From contig JBHHZJ010000092.1 in the NCBI GenBank assembly GCA_046758005.1, forward strand, positions 1 through 13,726: 13,726 nt of DNA, given 5' to 3'. Every line of letters starts with the position of its first letter. Position 1 is the first letter of the stretch. Source of the DNA: JBHHZJ01 sp046758005. Lineage in GTDB: Bacteria; Pseudomonadota; Alphaproteobacteria; Kiloniellales; J153. Positions 6,744 through 13,721 of this stretch are shown here, one piece after another. A model generated the notes under the pieces. The model was not told the origin of the DNA. It did not search any database and saw only the letters and a list, made by a program, of their open reading frames with translations. A program made the position numbers and the translations under genes.

Positions 6744-7862
6744 ATGGTGGCGGGCGACCCCAAGGCGGCGATCCGGGACGAGGCGCTCGCGCTCGGCTTC
6801 GACGCGGTCGGCTTCGCCCCGCCGGAGATCGGCGCGGCGGCCCGGCGCAGCCTCGCCGACTACGTGGCGCGCGGCTACCACGGCGACATGGGCTGGCTCG
6901 CCGACAAGGCCGAGCGCCGGGCCGACCCGCGGCGCCTGTGGCCGGAGGCGAGGAGCGTCGTGGTGCTGGCGCTCAGCTACGCGCCGGCCGAGGACCCGAT
7001 GGCCCCGCTCGGCCGGCCGGAGCGCGGCACGATCTCGGTCTACGCGCAGGGCCGCGATTACCACGACGTCTTCAAGAAGCGGCTCAAGACGCTCGGCCGC
7101 TGGATGCACACGGCCCTGGACTGCGAGGTCAAGGTGTTCGTGGACACGGCCCCGGTCATGGAGAAGCCGCTCGCCCAGGCCGCCGGCCTCGGCTGGCAGG
7201 GCAAGCACACGAACCTGGTCTCGCGCACGTTCGGCTCCTGGCTGTTCCTGGGCGAGGTCTACACCAGCCTCGAGCTGGCGCCCGACGCGCCGGAGACCGA
7301 CCACTGCGGCTCGTGCCGGCGCTGCCTCGACGTCTGTCCCACCGACGCCTTCCCCGCGCCCTACCGGCTGGACGCGCGGCGCTGCATCTCGTACCTGACG
7401 ATCGAGCACAAGGGCCACATCGCGCCGGAGTTCCGCGCCGCCATGGGCAACCGGATCTTCGGCTGCGACGACTGCCTGGCGGTCTGCCCCTGGAACAAGT
7501 TCGCCGGGCGCACGGCGGAGCCCGCCTTCCTGCCGCGCGCGGAGCTCGACGCGCCGCGGCTGGCGGAGCTCGCCCGGCTCGACGACGCGGCGTTCCGGCG
7601 CCTGTTCTCGGGCAGCCCGATCAAGCGGATCGGGCGCGACCGTTTCGTGCGCAACGTGCTGATCGCGCTCGGCAACAGCGGCGACGCGGCGCAGGCGGCC
7701 GTGGTCGAGGGCCTGCTCGACGACGCCTCGCCACTGGTGCGCGCCATGGCGGTCTGGGCGCTGGCGCGCCTGGCCGATCCGCAGAGCGTCGCGCGAGAGG
7801 GAGCCCGTCGCCAGCCCCGCGAACGGGACGCGCACGTGGTGGCCGAGTGGCGGGCGGCGTAA
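6744..7862 (+). CDS. queG: QueG, epoxyqueuosine reductase
   Basis: QueG is a cobalamin-dependent iron-sulfur enzyme that removes the epoxide oxygen in the last step of queuosine synthesis. The protein is 372 aa. Asp134 in VDTAPVMEK is the conserved catalytic acid of the cobalamin domain. Two [4Fe-4S] sites follow: CGSCRRCLDVCP (Cys188, 191, 194, 198) and Cys214 in RRCISY with CDDCLAVCP (Cys241, 244, 248). The tail, about residues 300-360, contains a short HEAT-like repeat region (ALGNSGDAAQAAV, LVRAMAVWALARL) that binds the tRNA in known structures. The ATG at 6744 begins 10 bases after the queF stop; its ribosome binding site (GAGCGG) is weak. It is the last gene of the operon and converges on a lipoprotein gene 94 bases away. 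No clear terminator is seen in that gap. Confidence 0.97.
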   Translation: MVAGDPKAAIRDEALALGFDAVGFAPPEIGAAARRSLADYVARGYHGDMGWLADKAERRADPRRLWPEARSVVVLALSYAPAEDPMAPLGRPERGTISVYAQGRDYHDVFKKRLKTLGRWMHTALDCEVKVFVDTAPVMEKPLAQAAGLGWQGKHTNLVSRTFGSWLFLGEVYTSLELAPDAPETDHCGSCRRCLDVCPTDAFPAPYRLDARRCISYLTIEHKGHIAPEFRAAMGNRIFGCDDCLAVCPWNKFAGRTAEPAFLPRAELDAPRLAELARLDDAAFRRLFSGSPIKRIGRDRFVRNVLIALGNSGDAAQAAVVEGLLDDASPLVRAMAVWALARLADPQSVAREGARRQPRERDAHVVAEWRAA

Positions 7863-7956
7863 CCGCGCGCGTCCTGTGTTTGCGCGCCGCCGCCCAGGGC
7901 CGACCCGGCGCGCCGAACCCGATGAGCGCCCGCGTCGCCTCGTGGGCTCGTCGGGA

Positions 7957-8391
7957 TTACTCGTCCGCCGACGCGCCCTTCGGCGCCGGATCGGGCGTGC
8001 AGACGAAGGTTGCGCGCACCGGCTGGAGCAGGCTGCACGGCGTCCACACGACGTCGTGCTCGCGCAAGGTGACCCGGCCGTCCTGGCACTGGTACTGCGC
8101 CTCCGTCAGCACCTCCTGCGGCGAGTTGATGAGGTTGCTGTAGCAGATCGACACGACCCGAGAGCCCGGCCCCAACCCCGGCTCGCGCTCGCTCGCCGGG
8201 CGGGCCAGCTCCCGGTCCAGGGCGCGCTGGACGGCCTTGGCCGGCGTGACCGGGTACGGCTGTTGGCTGCACGCGCCAAGGACGACGGCGGTCAGAGCGG
8301 CCGCGGCGGCCGCGCGCGCGAGGGTCAGAAGCGGCAAGAGCGGTTCCCTCCCGCCACGGCTTATAGCACGATTTCGGCGCGCAAGCCTCAT
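7957..8391 (-). CDS. Small four-cysteine lipoprotein of unknown function
   Basis: I cannot assign a function. The 144-aa translation has a lipoprotein signal peptide with a hydrophobic stretch (about 19-39) ending in the lipobox VLGAC, so Cys41 would be lipidated. The mature part is about 104 residues and carries four more cysteines: C83 in SICYSNLI, C102 in QCQDGR, C119 in WTPCSLLQPV and C131 in TFVCTP. These could form two disulfides in the periplasm. The ATG at 8391 has no clear ribosome binding site and gives a 40-residue leader. A TTG at 8335-8337 has GGGAGGG (8346-8352) eight bases upstream and yields a compact 22-residue signal peptide, so it may be the true start. The gene lies 105 bases downstream of the sensor kinase on the same strand. 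Confidence 0.72.
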   Translation of the reverse strand: MRLARRNRAISRGGREPLLPLLTLARAAAAAALTAVVLGACSQQPYPVTPAKAVQRALDRELARPASEREPGLGPGSRVVSICYSNLINSPQEVLTEAQYQCQDGRVTLREHDVVWTPCSLLQPVRATFVCTPDPAPKGASADE

Positions 8392-8419
8392 CGCAAGGCC
8401 GGGCGCGGCGCGTGTTCAA

Positions 8420-8435
8420 GGCGAAAGTTTTCGCC
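8420..8435. repeat. Short perfect hairpin between sensor kinase and lipoprotein genes
   Basis: GGCGAA and TTCGCC are perfect complements around a four-base loop, and the symmetry extends to GGCGAAA/TTTCGCC around two central bases. It sits in the 105-base gap downstream of the kinase stop on the minus strand. Only TTGAA follows it in that direction, so it is at best a weak intrinsic terminator. It could separate the kinase transcript from the lipoprotein gene or stabilise an mRNA end. Confidence 0.35.
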
Positions 8436-8496
8436 CGGGCGACGCCAGGGGCGGCTCAACCCTCGGCAAGGCGTCCCTTCCAAGCAATCGGCTCGT

Positions 8497-11400
8497 TCAG
8501 CCGTGTTCGGCCGCCGGCTTCGCGTCTTCCCGATCTTCCAACGCCGCTTCGAGATCGTCGAGCGACCCCAGAATTCCTTCAAGCGCGCTCGACGCGTCTT
8601 CGCTCGGCCCGGCAGCGGCCGGCATCCGATCCGACTCGCCCACCTTGGGGGTTTCGGCCAGGCCGCCCCATTGCGCGATCTTGGCGAGCAGTTCGGCCTG
8701 GTCGATCGGTTTCGACACATAGTCGTCCATCCCCGCGTTGAGGCACTTCTCCCGATCGCCCTTCATCGCGTTCGCGGTCATGGCGATGATCGGGAGGCGC
8801 CCGATCTGGTCGCCAAGCGCCCGGATGCGGCGCGTCGCCTCCAGGCCGTCCATCTCCGGCATCTGCATGTCCATGAGCACGACATCGTAGGGGACGTTGC
8901 GCACCGCCGTGATCGCCTCCACGCCGTTGCCCGCGACATCCACCCGGTGCCCTCTCTTGCCCAGCATCTTGATCACGAGCAGTTGGTTCACCTTGTTGTC
9001 CTCGACCATCAGGATGCGCAAGGAGGCGTTGTCGGCCTGTGCGTTCCGGGCGTCCCGTCCCGACCGAAGCGGTGGCTCTTCGCCATACTCGGCCCCGTAG
9101 AGCGCGGCCAGACACCTCATCAGGATTGTCTGCGATACCGGTTTCGGCACGCTGGCGTCGAACAAGTTCTTGCCTCCCCGATCCTGGGCCGCCGTGCCGC
9201 CCGCGGAGGAAGACAGCACCAGCTTGAGGTCCTCGAACACGGGCTCGGCCCGGATCCGCCGCGCCAGTTCCTCTCCATCGACCTCGGGAAGGATGTGATC
9301 GATGATCGCAACCTCGAAGGGTTCGTTCGCCTCGGCCGCTTCGTTCAGCGCGAGCAGCGCGGTCTCGGCGTCCTCGACCACGCGCACGTGCATGCCGAAC
9401 GCCAGGAGCTGCTTCCCGAAGATACGGCGATTGACCTCGTTGTCATCGACCACCATCACATGGCGTCCCTGGAGCACCGCGGTCCCCAACGAGAACGCGG
9501 TTCCCGCCTCGTCCGTCGGCCGCTTGAGACACACGGTGAACCAGAACGTGCTGCCCTTGCCAGGCTCGCTCTCCAGCCCGATCTCGCCGCCCATCATCGA
9601 GACCAGCTGCTTGCAGATGGCGAGGCCCAGGCCCGTGCCGCCGTAACGACGGGTGGTGGAGGCGTCTTCTTGCACGAACCGATCGAACAGCGTCGCCTGC
9701 GCCTCCTTCGAGACGCCGATGCCGGTGTCCCTCACCCGGAAACGAAGCGTGGCCGTCTCCTCGCCGGCCTCTTCCAACTCCACCTCGAGCGAAACGCCGC
9801 CCGACCGAGTGAACTTGACGGCGTTACCCACCAGATTGAGCAGGATTTGGCGCAGACGCCCGGGGTCGCCGCACAGCGCCCTGGGCACGTTCGGCGCGAT
9901 GTAGCCGATCAGCTCGATGCCCTTGCCGTAGGCCCGGGCGGCCAACAAATCCATCACGCTGTCGACCACGGGCGGCAAGTCGAACTCCATCACCTGGAGC
10001 TCGAGTTTGCCGGCCTCTATCTTCGAGAAATCGAGAATGTCGTTGATAACGTCGAGCAACGCCTCCCCGGACTGGCGGATGGTCTCGGCGTATTGGCGTT
10101 GCTCTTCGTTCAACTGGGTGTCCAACAAGAGCCCGGCCATCCCCATGACGCCATTCATCGGTGTGCGGACCTCGTGGCTCATGGTAGCCAGGAACTCGGA
10201 CTTGGCGCGGTTGGCGGCTTCCGCCTCGTCGCGGGCCAGCTTGAGGTCCTCGGCCAACGCGGCCAGCTCGGCGCCCTGTTGTTCCAGCCGACCCTGTGTT
10301 TCCTCCTGTTCCAGGATGCGTCTCTCCAGGTCCCTCTCGTTCCGCCGCAGCGCGTCTTCGGCGAGCTTGCGCTCGGTGATGTCGGTGCCGGTGCCTCGAT
10401 AGCCCAGGAAGTTCCCGTCGGAATCGAAGCGCGGCAGGCCGTTGATGCTGATCCAGACATCGCGGTCGCCGGCGGCCGTGATCTTGTACTCGAAGCCGCG
10501 GAAAGGCCGACGCCTTTCCAAGTCGTCGAGGTGGCGTTGCCATGCCGCGCGATCGACGTCCACGACGAGATCTTTGCGGGCCTTGCCGATGAAATGGGAT
10601 GGCGGCAGGCCGGTCACGTCCGTCATGCGGTCGGACATGTAGGAGAATCGCAGGTCCGAATCCATCTCCCAAACCCAGTCGGAGGCGACTTCGGTGAACT
10701 CGCGGAAGCGCCGCTCGCTGTCCGCCAAGGCCTTCTCCGCGCGTTGCCGCACCCCGATCTCTCTGCGCAGCGCTTCCGCGTCCGCTTCCCCTTTCCTGAA
10801 TATCGAGCACATGCTGCTGAGCAAGCCGGTCAGCACGCACACGTAGCTGACCTTCTTCAGGGTGTGTGCGGCGTCGAACTCGAAATCGAACAACCGGCCG
10901 GAGAAGGACATGAAGACCGCCTGCCCCACGAAGCCGACGATCAGGGCCAGCACGAGCCAATGCTCGAACGAATCGTCGCGCCATCTGCCCTTGCGCAGGT
11001 AGCCGAGCAGCGCCAGCAGGAAAAACAGGGCCGGGACGAATTCCTCGGGCCGGTGGAAGACGAGCTCCGGATAATAGGCGCGCGGCAACGGCGCGAAGGC
11101 GAAAAACACGAAGCTGGCCAGCGTGAGCAGACCGGTCAGCAGATACACCGAAGCCTCGCTGATCCGCCCCGCCGCGCCCAGACGCCGCTCGCGCGTCCAG
11201 GCGAGCCAGCTCAGGAACAAAAGGATGGACAGGAATTGGCGCGAGGCGACCCAGCTCCAGGGAATCAGCGCGGGAAGGTCCGAATGCATGTAAGGCTTGA
11301 AGTACGCGGAGGTGACCACCGTGTGGTAGCCGTCCAGGAAAGCGGTGCCCAGAAAGGCGGTGCCGATGAACAGGAAGGTGTTGCTCTTCTTGCTATAGAA

Positions 11401-11622
11401 CCTGACCAGCGCCATGACCCCGACCACCAGCGCCAGGAAGGTGGCGATGGTCTCGAGGACGGTGTGAAAGTGCGCGCTCGAGTGCCAGTCGGAACCGCGC
11501 ATCAGGGCGTACCCCAGGCCGAGTCCGATCCCGACCGTCCAATAGGTCGCCACCCGCCAGGGCGCGGCGGTTCGTATCTCTGCTTGGGTCGCGTTCACGC
11601 CGTCTCGCACTGCGAACCCCAC
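8497..11622 (-). CDS. Membrane-bound hybrid sensor histidine kinase with PAS and two receiver domains
   Basis: Residues are numbered from the upstream ATG at 11649. The N-terminal third (35-285) has about seven membrane segments and resembles a MASE3-type sensor, with FHTVLETIATF (61-71) and FLDGYHTVV (104-112). Then come a PAS domain with PAC motif (about 310-430), a coiled coil (430-485), HisKA with phospho-acceptor His492 in ATMSHEVRTPMNG, and an ATPase domain (N605 and N609, DTGIG 641-645, GGTGLGL 670-676). Receiver 1 (about 730-850) has Asp735/736, phospho-acceptor Asp784 and Lys836, with Ser replacing the usual Thr. Receiver 2 (about 878-995) has Asp884, Asp927, Thr958 and Lys980. There is no Hpt domain, so phosphate must pass to a separate Hpt protein or act within the kinase. 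I prefer a GTG start at 11620-11622, which has GGGAGG (11631-11636) eight bases upstream. The stimulus and target genes are unknown. Confidence 0.95.
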   Translation of the reverse strand: MGFAVRDGVNATQAEIRTAAPWRVATYWTVGIGLGLGYALMRGSDWHSSAHFHTVLETIATFLALVVGVMALVRFYSKKSNTFLFIGTAFLGTAFLDGYHTVVTSAYFKPYMHSDLPALIPWSWVASRQFLSILLFLSWLAWTRERRLGAAGRISEASVYLLTGLLTLASFVFFAFAPLPRAYYPELVFHRPEEFVPALFFLLALLGYLRKGRWRDDSFEHWLVLALIVGFVGQAVFMSFSGRLFDFEFDAAHTLKKVSYVCVLTGLLSSMCSIFRKGEADAEALRREIGVRQRAEKALADSERRFREFTEVASDWVWEMDSDLRFSYMSDRMTDVTGLPPSHFIGKARKDLVVDVDRAAWQRHLDDLERRRPFRGFEYKITAAGDRDVWISINGLPRFDSDGNFLGYRGTGTDITERKLAEDALRRNERDLERRILEQEETQGRLEQQGAELAALAEDLKLARDEAEAANRAKSEFLATMSHEVRTPMNGVMGMAGLLLDTQLNEEQRQYAETIRQSGEALLDVINDILDFSKIEAGKLELQVMEFDLPPVVDSVMDLLAARAYGKGIELIGYIAPNVPRALCGDPGRLRQILLNLVGNAVKFTRSGGVSLEVELEEAGEETATLRFRVRDTGIGVSKEAQATLFDRFVQEDASTTRRYGGTGLGLAICKQLVSMMGGEIGLESEPGKGSTFWFTVCLKRPTDEAGTAFSLGTAVLQGRHVMVVDDNEVNRRIFGKQLLAFGMHVRVVEDAETALLALNEAAEANEPFEVAIIDHILPEVDGEELARRIRAEPVFEDLKLVLSSSAGGTAAQDRGGKNLFDASVPKPVSQTILMRCLAALYGAEYGEEPPLRSGRDARNAQADNASLRILMVEDNKVNQLLVIKMLGKRGHRVDVAGNGVEAITAVRNVPYDVVLMDMQMPEMDGLEATRRIRALGDQIGRLPIIAMTANAMKGDREKCLNAGMDDYVSKPIDQAELLAKIAQWGGLAETPKVGESDRMPAAAGPSEDASSALEGILGSLDDLEAALEDREDAKPAAEHG

Positions 11623-11700
11623 CGTGATGCCCTCCCGAACGCCGCGCATAACGCGCCGGGGGGAGACAAGGGAATCTGGAAGCCCGTGGTGAACAACAGG

Positions 11701-12186
11701 TTAATGTTCGGTCGGCTTTTCTAGTTTTGCGAGTGCCGAAAACGCGAACCGGACCGGCTGCCGCCTCCAATGGCATGTCCAGGGGAACGCCCCGTCTCTG
11801 GCGCGCTCCGCGAGGATGAAGCGCGGCGACGCTAACCCGCCGGTCCGTCGGGCGGCGGTTCCGCGCGGCACGGCAGGCGCGCCCGTTCCTCGCTTAGCGC
11901 GTAACGGTCCATGGCGCAGGTGATGGGCGATGGTCGGCACCGAGGCGGGCAGCTCGGCGGCGTTGTCGTAGACTTCGATGTCCGACGGGTAGAGGCCCGT
12001 GAGCATGGAGCAACGCGAGGGCGTGCACAGCGGCGCGTTGCAGTAGGCATTGTCGAAGACCACCCCTTCGCGCGCCAGCGCCGCCATGTGCGGCGCCTTG
12101 ACCACCGGGTGGCCGTGGAACGGCAGGGCCGGCGCCGCCATCTGGTCGGCCTGGATGAAGAGGATGTTGGGCGCTTGTCTGGGCAT
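11701..12186 (-). pseudogene. Truncated sulfatase (choline-sulfatase-like) N-terminal remnant
   Basis: The first 91 residues are a clear type I sulfatase start. They include PNILFIQADQM (6-16) with metal-binding Asp14, PFHGHPVVKAPHM (22-34), and the formylglycine motif CTPSR with Cys54. After that comes VYDNAAELP, as in choline-sulfatase BetC. After HHLR (residue 91, base 11914) the expected GY-x-T-x-L-x-GKMHF segment is absent in all three frames. The open frame runs on for about 70 unrelated residues to a TAA at 11701-11703, giving 161 codons against about 500 for the family. The start keeps GAGG six bases upstream. A deletion or rearrangement probably removed the catalytic remainder. No betI-, betA- or betB-like gene is nearby. 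Nothing recognisable lies in 11701-11913. The remnant ends just upstream of the kinase start. Confidence 0.78.
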
Positions 12187-12219
12187 TCGGTTCCTCTTTT
12201 CTTCGGCGCGTGCGTCGTG

Positions 12220-12276
12220 GGGCCGGCCAATTTCCGCATTTGCCGCCGGACGGCGCAACGTTAAGGTGGCCGGCCC
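12220..12276. repeat. Inverted repeat GGGCCGGCCA...TGGCCGGCCC upstream of fetA
   Basis: Perfect 10-base arms lie at 12220-12229 and 12267-12276, separated by 37 bases, in the gap between the sulfatase remnant and fetA. The right arm abuts the fetA ATG at 12277 and overlaps its GGTGG ribosome binding site (12265-12269). Each arm contains the palindrome GGCCGGCC, so the arms are also direct repeats of that core. It could be an operator or an mRNA structure; GC-rich chance is possible. Confidence 0.35.
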
Positions 12277-12873
12277 ATGATGCAGGTCCGCGCCCTCGCC
12301 CGCCCCGGCATCGAGCCCGTCGAGCTGGACCTCGCCGAGGGCGAGGCGCTGGCGCTGCTCGGCCCGTCGGGCTCCGGCAAGACCTTGTTGTTGCGCGCGA
12401 TCGCCGACCTCGATCCGAACGAGGGGCGCGTCAGCCTGGACGGGCGGGCCCGCGAGTCCATGCCGGCGCCGGCCTGGCGGCGCCTGGTCACCTACCTCGC
12501 CGCCGAACCCGGCTGGTGGGGCGAGCGCGCGGCCGACCACTTCCGCGACCCGGAGGCGGCCCGGGCCTTGCTGCCGTCGCTCGAGCTGCCGCCCGAGGTC
12601 ATGGAGCGGCCGATCGCGGAGCTGTCGACCGGCGAGCGGCACCGCCTTGCGCTGGTTCGGGTGCTGGTCCAGTCGCCGAAGGTCCTGCTGCTCGACGAGC
12701 CGACGTCCGGGCTGGACCGGCACACGACGGGGGCGGTCGAAACGGTGCTGCGTGAGCGCCTGACGGCCGGAGCGTCGCTGCTGTTCTCCACCCACGACGA
12801 GGGCTTGGCGCGCCGCTTGGCGCACCGCCTGTGCCGGGTGAGCCGGGGCAAGGTCCGCGAGGAGGCGCCGTGA
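12277..12873 (+). CDS. fetA: FetA-like ABC transporter ATP-binding protein
   Basis: This short 198-aa ATPase is the cytoplasmic partner of the membrane protein encoded immediately downstream. The Walker A motif is GPSGSGKT (29-36), the ABC signature LSTGE (116-120), Walker B VLLLDEP (136-142) and the switch His is His173 in STHDEG. Where E. coli FetA has CAQTP at the Q-loop, this protein reads LAAEP (74-78). The usual glutamine is therefore missing, with Ala76 aligned to it and Glu77 next to it. In E. coli the FetAB pair (YbbL/YbbM) exports iron and helps during oxidative stress; the substrate here is inferred only. ATG at 12277 follows GGTGG by seven bases; a second ATG follows directly at 12280. 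Its stop overlaps the start of fetB by four bases. Confidence 0.9.
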   Translation: MMQVRALARPGIEPVELDLAEGEALALLGPSGSGKTLLLRAIADLDPNEGRVSLDGRARESMPAPAWRRLVTYLAAEPGWWGERAADHFRDPEAARALLPSLELPPEVMERPIAELSTGERHRLALVRVLVQSPKVLLLDEPTSGLDRHTTGAVETVLRERLTAGASLLFSTHDEGLARRLAHRLCRVSRGKVREEAP

Positions 12874-13685
12874 CCGCGAGCTACATTGCGCTGGACTTGA
12901 GCGACCTCGCCCTGGCGGCGCTGCTGGTCCTGCTGAACGGGGCGCTCTCGCTCTGGCTGCGCCTGGCGCTGGCGCGGCAATTCCTTCTCGCCGCGGCGCG
13001 CATGTGCGTGCAGTTGGCCCTCGTGGGCTTGGTGCTGAGGACGCTGTTCGACCTCGTTTCGCCGCTGCTCACCGGGCTGGCGGTGCTGGTCATGGTGCTG
13101 TTCGCCGGCCGCGAGGTGATGGGCCGGCAGGAGCGCCGCTTCCGGGGGCCCTGGGCCTATGGCCTGGGCACCGCCTCGGTGCTGTTCGCCGGCACGGTGG
13201 TCACCGTCTTCGCGCTCGCCACGCAGATCGAGGCCGACCCCTGGTACCACCCGCGCTACGCCATCCCGCTGCTCGGCATGATCCTGGGCAACACCATGAC
13301 CGGGATCGCGGTCGGGCTGAACACCCTCACCGGCCAGATCAGGCGCGAGCGGGCGGCGATCGAGACCCTTCTGGCGCTGGGCGAGACCCGTGCCACGGCG
13401 TTCCGCCCGCTCGTGCGCTCGGCGGTGCGCAACGGCCTGATCCCGATCGTCAACGCCATGTCGGCGGCCGGCGTCGTTTCCCTGCCCGGCATGATGACCG
13501 GACAGATCCTCTCCGGCGTCGAGCCGTTCGAGGCGATCAAGTATCAGATCCTGATCATGTTCCTGATCGCCGGCGGCACGGGCCTCGGCGTGGTCACCGC
13601 GGTCCACGCCGGGGCGGCGCGCCTCAGCGACGCGCGACATCGGCTGCGCCTCGACCGCCTCGCCACACACCAGAGCGGATCGTGA
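12870..13685 (+). CDS. fetB: FetB-like (UPF0014/YbbM) ABC transporter membrane protein
   Basis: This 271-aa polytopic inner-membrane protein matches the FetB/YbbM family (E. coli 259 aa), the permease of a putative iron exporter. Hydrophobic segments lie near residues 6-29, 34-57, 60-78, 96-118, 127-150, 190-215 and 220-250. Family hallmarks include IPLLGMILGNTMTGIAVGLN (131-150), the coupling region LLALGETRATAFRP (167-180), and GVVSLPGMMTGQILSG (203-218), followed by IKYQI (226-230). The GTG start at 12870 shares the sequence GTGA with the fetA stop and has GGAGG four bases upstream, so the two are translationally coupled. The stop TGA (13683-13685) lies inside a strong inverted repeat. Confidence 0.93.
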   Translation: MTASYIALDLSDLALAALLVLLNGALSLWLRLALARQFLLAAARMCVQLALVGLVLRTLFDLVSPLLTGLAVLVMVLFAGREVMGRQERRFRGPWAYGLGTASVLFAGTVVTVFALATQIEADPWYHPRYAIPLLGMILGNTMTGIAVGLNTLTGQIRRERAAIETLLALGETRATAFRPLVRSAVRNGLIPIVNAMSAAGVVSLPGMMTGQILSGVEPFEAIKYQILIMFLIAGGTGLGVVTAVHAGAARLSDARHRLRLDRLATHQSGS

Positions 13686-13721
13686 TTGATTGGAACCACT
13701 TCGCGGCTCCAATCAATCACG
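13681..13721. repeat. 14-bp perfect inverted repeat covering the fetB stop codon
   Basis: CGTGATTGATTGGA (13681-13694) and TCCAATCAATCACG (13708-13721) are perfect complements around a 13-base centre. The centre can itself pair as CC/GG plus C/G around a TTC loop. The arms are AT-richer than the surrounding DNA, which argues against a chance GC hairpin. The left arm contains the fetB stop. No T-run is visible on either side before the window ends, so it is not a textbook intrinsic terminator. A bidirectional terminator, an mRNA-stabilising structure or a dimeric regulator site are all possible. Confidence 0.6.

Noticed and set aside
7863..7956. GCGCGC...GCGCGC repeat as a terminator between queG and the lipoprotein gene
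   Set aside because: The stem is only six bases of alternating GC, with no T-run, and is likely by chance in this composition.
7876..11724. A 1282-codon open frame on the plus strand, antisense to the sensor kinase
   Set aside because: Its translation is rich in Arg, His, Gln and Ala with no recognisable domain, and it runs opposite a gene with complete kinase and receiver motifs. Long antisense frames are expected in GC-rich genes with strong codon bias.
11701..12825. Reading the sulfatase frame as one long 374-residue protein starting within the fetAB region
   Set aside because: The part before 12186 is antisense to fetA and of shadow composition. The sulfatase similarity begins exactly at the ATG with a good ribosome binding site at 12186.
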